A stretch of 64,000 nt of DNA from Membranipora membranacea (lineage: Eukaryota; Bryozoa; Gymnolaemata; Cheilostomatida; Membraniporidae): assembly GCA_914767715.1 (NCBI GenBank), contig OU612070.1, positions 10,807,501 to 10,871,500 of the forward strand, given 5' to 3'. Every line of letters begins with the position of its first letter. Within the stretch, counting starts at the first letter, position 1. The translations under genes were made by a program, and so were the position numbers. This document shows, in pieces, positions 12,324-61,624 of this stretch. A model generated the notes under the pieces. The model was given only the letters and a program-made list of their open reading frames with translations. It did no database searches and was not told the DNA's origin.

Positions 12324-14554
12324 GGTGGTGCTGTGCTGTGACTATGAGATGAATATAGTAGACTAGTTCCGGAAGAGTAGATGTACTATGTATGTTCAGT
12401 TTGGGATGTATATCACAGCTTCTCTTATGAGATCTGCTAACCAAGGAAGCAATATTACATACGATCACAAATAAATGGCATTTCTTGTAACATCATTTGG
12501 ATTAGCAGGAGTAATCATGTCTATAGTGATTCGTAAAACACAGAGACAGTGAGTAGGAATGAGAGTGTCAGAATCTTGTGAAGGTTTAATATTCATACTT
12601 GAAATCGTAAAAACAGTCTATCGACCAAAAACTTTTTTTTTCTTGTTTGAATTTGAACTATGTGATCAAGCCTAGCTCATTCTTCCTATCTAGTGAAAAT
12701 CATCACTGATGAGCACATTTTTGCTGGTGTATTGGATGTACATTATTCCGCAGTTACTCACCTAACCATTAAGCGCAGCCAAACTTGGCCGACAAACTAG
12801 GATGGCTGTGAGACGGGTAGCTTTTCCGTTCCTGTTTAGTGATGATTCAGTCTGTAAAAGAAGGAGCCAATTCAGATTATGCCAAAGAAAACATTGGATT
12901 AAATGATATATTAGAAAATAATGAAAATTGAGCCGATCACACAATGCACCCTTGCCAGAAATTGTGTTTCGGCGCTGATGCCAGAGGGAATAAGCTATCG
13001 ACACTGAAACGAAAAAAAACATACACAAGCTAGCAAGTACGGCAGGTGTTTTCTACTTTTGTATATCAACTTTCCAAATCCAAAAATTATTGCACTGGCA
13101 TTCCATTGCCTCTAACCCATTTAACTATGCATTTGAAAGCGTTTTCAAGTTGAATGTGTTGCTATCATGAAATTTCAGCTTTGTTTTGTAGATCTCAGCC
13201 AGTGAAATGCCTCGCCCCCTACCTATCTGAAATTAGCAACTGACTTCCTTGAAATAGATTAGATGATGCCAAAACAATCACTGTGCGATGATCATACTGT
13301 TTTGTGACAGCATAAAATAATTAGCATGTATGCTTATTTACTACATCTCAGTATCATCAAGACTGATTTAGCATGGACTATAGCCTAACAGGCCTAGGTG
13401 AACCGAGAAACTTGATAGGCCTTCATATTCTGATCTGCTTATAAATAACACCAAAACTATGAGTGGCATACTGTTTTGATCTTGATCACCGTGGTAACAC
13501 AATTTCCTGGTCTTGACAGTATGAAGAAGTCAACAGTCAAAGTACAGTAGAAAATTAGTCAAGGATTGGCCTATGGAGTGTATGGTCAACTCAACCAGAA
13601 TGTCTAGGTAGTAATCCGCTTGAAATTCGTGAGATTGATGTACTAGGCCTATCTGATAGTGTTACTCAACCAGAGTAACAGGTAGAAGAGTAATGATTTC
13701 AAATCAACAAATTACATCCTTGGTAAACAACAATAATCACAATACCGAGCCTAGCCTGCCAAACCCCCTGATTTCCCGTAGATTACAGCGGACTGATTAC
13801 CGACAGGCGGCTTGCCACATTGCCGGGACTTTTAATAGGGAAGTTGTTGGCGATCATCCTAGGTGTACAAAGTAAGTAGGGCCTACAGCAAGATGATGAA
13901 TGATGAATTGTATGTATGGCCAGCAGTGCAGTTTGAGTTATATTGTTACTATCTATCGGCATGTCAGTTTGAGTTATATTGTTAATGTTAGTTAGTATAC
14001 TATCGGCATGTCACTGTCACTGTCACCTGTGTGTCAGTTAATGTTATTATGTTTACCACATGACTCAGCAGTGTCACTGACTGAGGATAAAGTGAGGGAA
14101 TCAAAGTCAGTGGCTTGAGTGAGTGACTGACTCTGACTAAGTCTGACATGGATTGATTGAGTGAACTGAGTGTGACCTGACACTAACCAGTCCAATGTAT
14201 GTCAATGATGAACTCCCTCAATCAAGCCATTGCTGCACTCACTCACAGTCAGGTCACTCAGAGTCACTCAATCATATCATGTATATTATTCATTTGTAAA
14301 TTGATTGTAAACCATGGAGCCCACAATACATTAAGCTGTTTTCACTATCACCATTTCAAGAAGAGAATGAAAAGCTAATTGCCTACTAACCTGTAAGTAA
14401 GTAATTTGGCTCATGTAGTACAGTTCACTAAATTCAGATTGATTTTGATCTCTGATTGTTGCAGAATGCAGTTTCTATTTAATCTCCAAATAGAACATTA
14501 ACCTATGTAAATTCGAACCAATCACATTGTGAGATGAACAATAGGGTGGTTCGA
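12324..14554. promoter_or_regulatory. Head-to-head intergenic region, calcineurin B / eEF1-gamma
   Basis: About 2.2 kb between the two start codons holds the 5' UTRs and promoters of both genes. No conserved coding exon is seen. At 13920-14010 a segment around GTTTGAGTTATATTGTTA and CTATCGGCATGTCA occurs twice, and 14010-14280 is a low-complexity stretch rich in CACTGA/GTCACTGACTGA words. Promoter elements for calcineurin B were not identified. Confidence 0.5.
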
Positions 14555-14622
14555 TATAAAAACCTCTGTTTTCTGCCCCTGCGCATGTGTGACAACTTCT
14601 TCCTCTAAGATTTTCCTTCAAG
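14555..14622 (+). promoter_or_regulatory. TATA box and TOP-like 5' UTR of eEF1-gamma
   Basis: TATAAAAA at 14555-14562 is followed by pyrimidine-rich stretches, including CTTCTTCCTCT at 14596-14606, just before the start codon at 14623. Translation-factor mRNAs in animals usually begin with a 5' terminal oligopyrimidine (TOP) tract that couples their translation to TOR signalling. The exact start site cannot be fixed from sequence alone. Confidence 0.5.
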
Positions 14623-17600
14623 ATGGCATCTGGTGTAAGTATATTTTACCTATTTTTTACCCCTTGTTTTCTACTTCATTGGTATGCATCATCATGTCAT
14701 CCCATAACAAACTGATCATATACCCCTTCATTATTCATAATATATCCATAAATGAAGAAGTTTCTGCCATTCAGAGTCATATTTTTAAACCGGTTCCATG
14801 AATGGGTTTTTCTTCTAAGGTCCCCTACCTGTCTGTTATCAAATACATAGCACAACTTGATTTCCAATTCTTGCATCAGAAAATGCTGACCTATTATTGG
14901 GCCATGATGTTTATTCCTTAGGTGTTCCTTTGAATGAGGAGTTGGACTCCACATTTCATTACTGTTGAGGTTGAGAAATCCCTACCTTACCAGTACCTTG
15001 TTAATGTTAAGTGATATACATGTTAAAGTACCAACTAACTGTATCTGTGAGCTCCCTCTGATCTATACGATTATTCTGATTTGTAGAAGCTGTACACCTA
15101 CCCAGAGAACTTCCGAGGCTACAAGGTTCAGGCCGCTGCCAACTACAGTGGATACAACCTGAGCGTAGACGGAAGTTTCAAGTATGGTACCACCAACAAA
15201 ACAGCAGAATTCATGGCCAAGTTCCCCCTGGGAAAGGTGTGTATTTTATTTATCTGTTCTACAATTTAAGCGTCGTCATCTCGATGTGTTCATGTAGATG
15301 TTGAAGGGATGCACCCAAGGCTTCGTTCATATCGATGAACTTACTGACTATTCCCGATTCATTAGCATATTGTAGGCACTACAAATGCACCAACTTCCGT
15401 TTTAAAAAAGTGTCATCAAATGCTTATACTCTCGACAGGGCCTAAAAACTGCGCAGATTTTCGAAAACACAAGTTTTTAAACCCAGATCTCTCAGTTTCT
15501 ATTCCTCCTACAGCCTTGAAATTTTTTCAGGATATATATCTGAAGCATGCGCACCCAGCGCAATTGTTGGAAAACCATGGAAAACCCTAGAAAACTAAAG
15601 TAGGCAAGTCTGAAATTTAGTGTCAAACTGCTGCCTGAATTTTCACAGAAAAACTCCATTTTCACTCCCAACATACAATTATCTGATAAGATTGAATGTT
15701 TCTGATTCTGATGGTGTGCATCTAGAATTTACAATATTTGATCTCAGGCAGTAGCCAAAATGAGTACGTAACGTTGTGCAGTCATAGCGCAACGTTACAC
15801 ACTATTTTTTGCTTCTGCCTGGGATCAAATATTGTAAATTCTAGATGATATTTTTGGCTGCTAAAATGAAATTAGATTTTGGATTTGCTTGCCTCATATT
15901 GCTCCCAGAGCAAATTTGAAAATATATTTGGAAAATTCACACCCATGTGGTTCCAACCATTTTTTTATTTTCATGATTGGAACATTTTGAAAAAATCCTT
16001 TGTAGTGCCTACATATTGCGTTATGATATGTTACATTGATATCCTTGGCATATAATGTCAGGTGGAACCTGCAACACTATTAACCATAATGATTTTATTA
16101 CCCATTTTACTGTTGAAGGTTCCAGCTTTTGAGTCATCAACTGGAGTATGCCTGAATGAGAGTAATGCCATTGCCATGTATGTGGCCAATGAGCAGCTCA
16201 CAGGAAAATCAGCAGAAGACAAGGCCAGAGTTGTCCAGTGGATGAACTTTGCCGACCAGGAAATCACACCAGCTGTGTGCACCTGGGTCTTCCCCTGCAT
16301 GGGATTCATGCAGTTCAACAAAACGGTAGGTGACTACATAAATTATCCATTCACCTTAAGGTCACCATCTCTGCCATTTAGAAAAATAATAAATTAGTTT
16401 TAGTGGCTGGATTGTGGTGTTGTAATTGATATTGACTTGGATATATACAATGTTAATAATGATAGATGGTCCCCTCTCACTTTACATGCAGTGTTTTGGT
16501 ACATTGGGTGTCATAATGCGGGGTAGATTAAAGAGTTTCAATCGTTCCAGGATAGTTTGAGACTATTCAGGTCCATAAGTCTCCAACACGAAAAACCATA
16601 AATGTCATATTAACTCTCTTCCTCATTGAGCTATTTATTTTAGTATATTAGGGATATTCTCAAATGACAACAGTACATATTGTTACAGAACAGTGAGAAG
16701 GCAAAGGAGGAAATCCTTGCTGTAATGAAGACATTGAACGACACACTTGCCACCAAGACATTCTTAGTTGGAGAGCGAATCACTCTCGCAGACCTGGGTG
16801 TTGCAACAAATCTTCTTCTGGCCTACCAGTGGGTTATGGAGCCTGCATTCAGATCTCCCTTCCCTAATGTAAACAGATGGTTTGAGACCGTTGTAAACCA
16901 ACCAGAGGTCAAGAAGGCTCTGCCTAAAGACTTCAAAATGTGCGAGAAAATGGCTCAATTTGACGGTAAGTTTTCTTTGAAAATGACATACATTCCAGGT
17001 CCCATTTTAATGTCTGGGGCAGTATGTACACAGTTGTAAGGTTAGTAAATTGTTAGCTGATCCGAGTCCATGGTAGCAATGATGAATCTTTTTGAATTTC
17101 TTCACCTGATGCAGTGCATATATCTGTACATGAAGATTCTTGACGCCTGAGCTTCCCCGATGACAATAGTTGATCACTCTTACCGATTTACAGAGTGATA
17201 TGGTATTTTATGAGTGTTGTATGTCAGAGTGAGCTTGCCAGTATGCTCTCAACAATTTTTTTCTGAACGTTTTCTGTAGCTAAAAAATACGCTGAGATGT
17301 CTGGTGGTGACAAGAAGAAGACTGATAAGAAGGATAAGAAGGAAAAGAAGCCTGCTGCAAAGAAAGATGCACCGAAGAAAAAGGAAGAGAAGGCAGAGGC
17401 AGACCCGGCAGATCCTGTAAGTTTGCTAGCTTTGATAGTTGAATTGAATATGAAGACTGATGGCCCCTCTCACTTTACATGCAGTGTTTTTGTACATTGG
17501 GTGTCATAATGCGGGGTAGATGAAAGAGTTTCAATCCTTCCAGGATAGTTTTAGATTATTTCGGTCCATAAGTCACTAACACCACAATGTCACCTCTAGC

Positions 17601-19255
17601 ATCCAGGCGCCAGTAGAAAATTTGCCTTAGTGCATTCTGGAATCATATTTTTGTACCTAATTGTGCAGTTTTTCTCACAATTTTATTGACCTAAATCTTT
17701 CTGTGAGTTCTAGAATGTTTAATAATTTGAACATTTCTATCACGCCCCATAACAACACCACATATTGTAGTCGTCACTGGCAGTAAATATTATCTAACCT
17801 TGAGACATGTGACTCTAAAGCATTGATATGCCCTGTGCTCTTTTAGCCAAAGGAGAAGAAGAAAGATGCATTCCTTGAATTCCCAGCCCCTGAAAAATGG
17901 AACTGGGATGAGTGGAAGAAGACCTACAGTAACGAAGACGTAGACACCGTGAGTTTTATTTGAATAATTATTACACAAATACACATTTTAATAGTATTTG
18001 ATTGTCCCCTCTCACTTTACATACAGTGTTTTTATACATTGGGTGTCATAAAGTGGGGTAGATTAAAGAGTTTCAATCGTTCCAGGATAGTTTGAGACTA
18101 TTCAGGTCCATAAGTCACTAACATATCATGTGGACTGAAAGCTTGAGCAAAGATTTTGTCTAGAATGCTTGTGAATGTGAATTACCCATGTGTTTAAATT
18201 GCTTTGTTAGGTGACCATGCCATGGTTCTGGCAGAACTGGGAGCCAACTAAGATGTCTGCATGGTATGGTGTATACACTGAGGACTTGTCTGGTGGTCAG
18301 GACTTCATGAACGTCAACTTAATCGGAGGTAAGGTCTATCAAACCATGCAGATTTTTCTCAACGATCTGAAGGTAGCAATGATGAATCTTACTTTGAATT
18401 TCTTCACCTGATGCAGCGCATATAACTGTGCTTGATGATTCCTGACACCTGAGCTACTGTAGAAGTAAATACTGGTAAAAGCCTTTGATTCTGCCTGTCC
18501 AAACGCAGGACACTACATAAACGTGCAGCTAACAATCCTCTTCTGTATGGCTTTAGGTATGCTCCAGCGTCTTGATGGCCTTAGGAAGCACGGGTTTGGT
18601 GTCAACATCTACTTTAACGCTCCAACCCGAAAGATGTCAGCTGTATACATCTGCCGTGGACCTAAGCTGCCATTCAGTGTAAGTTTTTTTCAACAAAAAA
18701 AACCTTATTCTGTTTGTTTTGTCAAGCTGATTGCAAGTTTTCTCTCTGCTGGCGCATTGCCATAAAACACAATGAATTAGTTTGACAAAGGGATGTTTAA
18801 TACTTTTAAGATAAATTTCTGTACAGTCAATGACCATGGCAATAGGGCATGGTATGGACTTCATTAACCTCAACTCGATTGGAGGAAAGGTCTATCAACC
18901 CATGCAGATTTTTTTCAATGATCAGAAGGTAGTGATGATGAATCTTTCTTTGAATTTCTTCACCTGATGCAGTGCATATAACTGTGCTTGATGATTCTTG
19001 ACACCTGAGCTACCTTGGAAGTGAATTCTGGTAAAATCCTTAGGTCACCGGGCTAAGGGTCGCAGCGGAACCCTTTTTATCCTCTGATGCTTTGTGTTGC
19101 AGGTGTCTGATGACTTGAACGTAGATGCACCATCCTATGACTGGAGGCAGCTAGATCTCACAAAAGATTCAGATAAACTTACACTGACTGAGCACTTTTC
19201 ATGTGAAGGCAAATATGACGGATTTGAGTATTATGACGCAAAGGTGTTCAAATAG
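14623..19255 (+). CDS. EEF1G: Translation elongation factor 1-gamma (eEF1G), snoRNA host gene
   Basis: Nine exons join in phase to 425 aa (human 437): 14623-14634, 15087-15236, 16119-16325, 16689-16965, 17280-17416, 17847-17948, 18211-18328, 18557-18678, 19103-19255. The product is the scaffold subunit of the eEF1B guanine-exchange complex that recharges eEF1A. The N-terminal GST-like fold starts with KLYTYPENFRGYK and contains FLVGERITLADL and FPNVNRWFETVVNQPEV. A Lys/Glu-rich linker (AKKYAEMSGGDKKKTDKK onward) follows. The conserved C-terminal eEF1G domain begins near FPAPEKWNWDEWKKTYSNED and ends DGFEYYDAKVFK with stop. Six of the eight introns carry snoRNA-like sequences, so splicing would release both mRNA and guide RNAs. 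The gene is tail to tail with the MAP3K. Identification is secure. Confidence 0.97.
15366..16018. mobile_element. Non-autonomous DNA transposon (MITE-like) in eEF1-gamma intron 2
   Basis: The perfect 13-bp terminal inverted repeats TAGGCACTACAAA (15373-15385) and TTTGTAGTGCCTA (15999-16011) enclose 639 bp. They are flanked by the 7-bp direct repeat CATATTG (15366-15372 and 16012-16018), a good target-site duplication. No transposase frame is seen. A second, palindromic element sits inside at 15719-15847. Confidence 0.7.
15719..15847. repeat. 129-bp palindrome nested in the intron 2 element
   Basis: The arms CATCTAGAATTTACAATATT... (15719-15755) and their inverted copy (15811-15847) have few mismatches. 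The centre is itself self-complementary (ACGTAACGTTGTGC against GCGCAACGTTACAC). The whole stretch can fold into one long hairpin. It is either a nested foldback element or the core of the surrounding element. Confidence 0.8.
16470..16591 (+). ncRNA. H/ACA-type snoRNA candidate, copy 1 (eEF1-gamma intron 3)
   Basis: A ~120-nt block, repeated in introns 5 and 6, has the H/ACA layout. A 5' hairpin is closed by CCCC (16471-16474) with GGGG (16520-16523) and has an inner stem CAGTGT/ACATTG. Box H AGATTA (16525-16530, ANANNA) follows. The 3' hairpin has the stem GGATAGT/ACTATTC, and an ACA box lies at 16586-16588, three bases before the proposed end. H/ACA RNAs guide pseudouridylation with dyskerin. 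The target uridine was not worked out. Confidence 0.65.
17072..17156 (+). ncRNA. C/D-box snoRNA candidate, copy 1 (eEF1-gamma intron 4)
   Basis: Box C ATGATGA (17079-17085), guide TTGAATTTCTTCAC directly upstream of D' CTGA (17106-17109), a degenerate C' TGAAGAT near 17131, and box D CTGA (17147-17150). The ends can pair (GGTAGC with GCTTCC, one mismatch). The guide complements the conserved large-subunit rRNA stretch GUGAAGAAAUUCAA over 14 nt. The D'+5 rule points to the adenosine equivalent to yeast 25S A2220. This is the most diverged copy. Confidence 0.75.
17464..17584 (+). ncRNA. H/ACA-type snoRNA candidate, copy 2 (eEF1-gamma intron 5)
   Basis: Same family as intron 3: CCCC at 17464-17467, box H AGATGA (17518-17523), ACA at 17579-17581. 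In the 3' hairpin, changes relative to copy 1 (ATTATTT for ACTATTC) keep pairing with GGATAGT through G-U wobbles. That is the pattern expected for a conserved RNA structure rather than a random repeat. Confidence 0.65.
18005..18126 (+). ncRNA. H/ACA-type snoRNA candidate, copy 3 (eEF1-gamma intron 6)
   Basis: Third copy: CCCC at 18006-18009, box H AGATTA (18060-18065), ACA at 18121-18123. The 3' hairpin is identical to copy 1. The loop of the 5' hairpin differs (TTTTAT against TTTGGT) while its CAGTGT/ACATTG stem is kept. Confidence 0.65.
18372..18457 (+). ncRNA. C/D-box snoRNA candidate, copy 2 (eEF1-gamma intron 7)
   Basis: Box C ATGATGA (18379-18385), guide TTGAATTTCTTCAC, D' CTGA (18408-18411), C' TGATGAT (18433-18439), D CTGA (18449-18452), terminal stem GTAGC (18373-18377) with GCTAC (18453-18457). 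The guide is the same as in copies 1 and 3 and has the same predicted 28S methylation target (snR47/U36-like). The D box lies about 104 nt from the 3' splice site. Confidence 0.85.
18850..18930 (+). pseudogene. Dead copy of the end of eEF1-gamma exon 7 inside intron 8
   Basis: The stretch 18850-18930 matches the end of exon 7 plus the start of intron 7 (from about 18291). GGACTTCATTAACCTCAACT parallels the real GACTTCATGAACGTCAACTT, followed by a shared GGTCTATCAA and CATGCAGATTTTT. The splice donor is destroyed (GGAAAGG for GGTAAGG), so the fragment is not used as an exon. It continues directly into snoRNA copy 3, so the block was duplicated as a unit. Confidence 0.85.
18926..19016 (+). ncRNA. 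C/D-box snoRNA candidate, copy 3 (eEF1-gamma intron 8)
   Basis: Box C ATGATGA (18935-18941), guide TTGAATTTCTTCAC, D' CTGA (18964-18967), C' TGATGAT (18989-18995), D CTGA (19005-19008). The terminal stem is the strongest of the three copies: AAGGTAGT pairs with GCTACCTT over 8 bp. The D box lies about 94 nt from the 3' splice site. Predicted function as for copies 1 and 2. Confidence 0.88.
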
Positions 19256-19764
19256 AATAACCTTCATATCATTGTTAGCATTTGCTTTTTTTATACTCAA
19301 GATCAGTTGAACCAAAGAAGGTGGTTATCCTCAAGTTCTATTGTTTAACATTGCTAAGGCTTTGCTGCTCTGCTCTGAAAGAAGAGCTTATCTGTTGCTC
19401 ATTGTAGAATAAGGATGTGGGCATTGAGCTGTTCGCACATTGTTGTTGATATTTTGTTAGAACTTGTTTTGAGGCCCTAGTCAGTTTTTAAACCTAGCTC
19501 AGACAGATTAGGTTATCTTGTTGACAATGATGATGGTGAGAAATTTGGAGGTTGATCACTATATGCTGCACAGTGCAAACCACCCCCTATGCTCTATTGC
19601 AACCCTTTCACCGAACAACAACAGCAACCTGCTGCACCAGCAGACCCCGACAACAACAAGCCATGTGATATATAGTGATCAGTCATCCACACGCCTTTTG
19701 CATATTTATTTTTGCACATTTTACGTGCTTTGCTTGAATTCCCCCTTCTTTTCATACACTGAGC

Positions 19765-19812
19765 AATAAAGATGACTTTGTGCGTAACATATCTCCCTAT
19801 TTATTGAATAAA
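19765..19812 (+). terminator. Polyadenylation signals of eEF1-gamma
   Basis: AATAAA at 19765-19770 and a second at 19807-19812 lie about 510 and 550 bases after the stop codon. Either could define the mRNA 3' end. Confidence 0.6.
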
Positions 19813-22195
19813 GTTGAAAACTTGAAAGTGTAGCATGATGTGGTCAAAACCAAAACAATCTGCACCCCAATCCAAACATAATTACCTGATCTGTGTACAC
19901 TAAAACAAGCAAGTTCTACAAAGGAATGCTGGATTGCGTTTATCAATTGGTGGGTCGAAGAGCCAGGTACACAATTTACAAAAGCTGTGATGAATTGATA
20001 AAATGGCCACATGCACCAAAAATCAGTGATGTAATGTTATCTGGGATATGTCGCATAGCGTAGGGAGTTATCTGATCCTTGCGAATGAGAAGTTAACTCC
20101 TCTAGTTGCAGGATATAATTGATTAACGTACTTACAGCTGTTTCATATTTGTTTACGGTTCTAGCCATGGAAATGTTGATCATCGATTTGGAGTAAATCT
20201 CTTGGTCGACCACATTGGGGATTGAATTTACAGGCTGTGTAAATCCGGTGTCCAAAAGTCAAACTATCAACCAGAATCATCTGCCACCAATGAACTCCCT
20301 CTTCATTGCTGCCACTACCAGTGATACAGAAGAAGAGCTTGTTGTGTTTCGAGATGAAATGTCTTGCCTAGACAATAATTGTAAGTGATGTAAATAAAAT
20401 AAGCAAATTCACCCCATTCCCCCATAGAACAGCTAACAAATATAACAGGATTGACTCCATAGTCTTGATTTAGGATTAAAGGGCAACCAAGGTTTCGCAG
20501 CAATGCATTAATGGGTAGCAAATAATGTGCTGGGCAGCATCAGCTTTGTGCATTACGCGATGCAAAACTCAAAGTAGTTGCTGACTCTAAGCTGGGTAAC
20601 ACTTCAGTTTAGGGGAGGTTCCAAGACTTTGCTGTAATAATTATAGAGCACAGGCTAAATAATAACAGGAACAGGAAACTGCTATGTGGTATTCTCTTTT
20701 AGCTGAGTTTGAGTACCTGATGGAAGAAATGTTTCACAAGAATTCTGGCTGAATAATCATCCGAATTATATTTTGTCTTTTTCCCCATGCAGAAGGTGCA
20801 ATTTGCTATTAATCAATGGCCATCAATGAGAAGTTGTTTGAAACCTTGGTTGCCCTTTAAGTAATTTAATTATTTTAGAAGCTACTTGTAGATATCACTG
20901 TATTATATGTTCACATATCTATGCAAGAGCTAGCCAGGGTTCCAAGGCTGTCGCTCTGCTTAGTCTTAGTTCCATATTGTATTGGACAGTTTTCCCGCCA
21001 TACAGCACATTCTGCGCATGCTCAGCTCTGGGCATGAGCTGGTCTCTGCAAAATTGAGCCTCGGAATTCCGAAGCCATCTGATTGGCTACCTGCTCTGGT
21101 GGCACACTCTCAAATGCGTGCGGAATTGTTACAAAGAGTTATCTTTTATTGTCACTATTAGCTAAATTTGACTGGCAATTTATGCAGGGGATGTCCTATC
21201 TCCCCAGACCAAAATTGCAATTAGAACCCAGACTAAACTCATTGTTCTTGCACATGCGCAAATTCAAGTCACGCATGATACATACTTAGCCTTACGACAT
21301 TCTCTTTGTGGTAATGATACCCTAGTTTATCAGTGATCTACATGCCCAGTCAGATCACGAGAGTCAGTATGCATACAGCATAGGGGAATGGAGCTGAAAT
21401 AGGCTTATCTTGAAAATTGCTAATCACAAGAAAGACAATTATTTTTGATTTAGCATCTGCGCCACTTGCGCCACTGCATTTCTGAGACTGGTGTATATGA
21501 AGTACAATGGTAAGTAATGGAATTGACACAATGTAGGCCAATGTATTTGGTGGACACATGTCAAAATAATAAACTCAATCTATAATGTTAAAATAATTCA
21601 GCGTTGCATCTTCTTCTTTGCTACAAAATATGACAACAGTAAAAAATAAAAATTCCATTGGTTAAATGGATAACAATACACACAGTTTGTTATAGACTAA
21701 CATTCCTTTCCTTTGAGCTCTAGGCCTACTCTCACAGTGAAGACGGTGATGATGTAAGATGTTCACCAAGCTCAAGGAGCTTCTGTGTGAAGTGGTTTCA
21801 TTCACAACAAGACCAATATAAACTTATTCTGAAAGACCAGGATTCTGTGATAGTAGAGTAGGCTTAGACTAAATGACCTTGACCCTTTGGCAGCGTCAAG
21901 TAGCTGAGTTCAGCTAACGGATGAAAAATAATATTGAATACTATAATAAATATCCCTACATTGCACATGTGTGTGTGTTCTGTGTACAGAAAAAAAGTAG
22001 TTGTTAAAAAGCACAAGTGCCTATTTCTAAAACACCTGTGATGCACGGGTTTTGTGAGCATAGTCTGTCCAATTACATCCTTTGTTTCAAATAAATCTGG
22101 ACTAAAAAAAACCATCAAATCAGCTCATGATGAACTAACACGTCAACCTTCTAGAGATGCGTCATTGTGTAGCAGGAAACAAAAACGTAACAGGA
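19813..22195. other. Tail-to-tail intergenic region, eEF1-gamma / MAP3K
   Basis: No coding exon or RNA gene is seen. The kinase 3' UTR must occupy the right part of this stretch, read on the minus strand. The short open frames lack conserved motifs. Confidence 0.5.
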
Positions 22196-61624
<39,429 letters not shown>

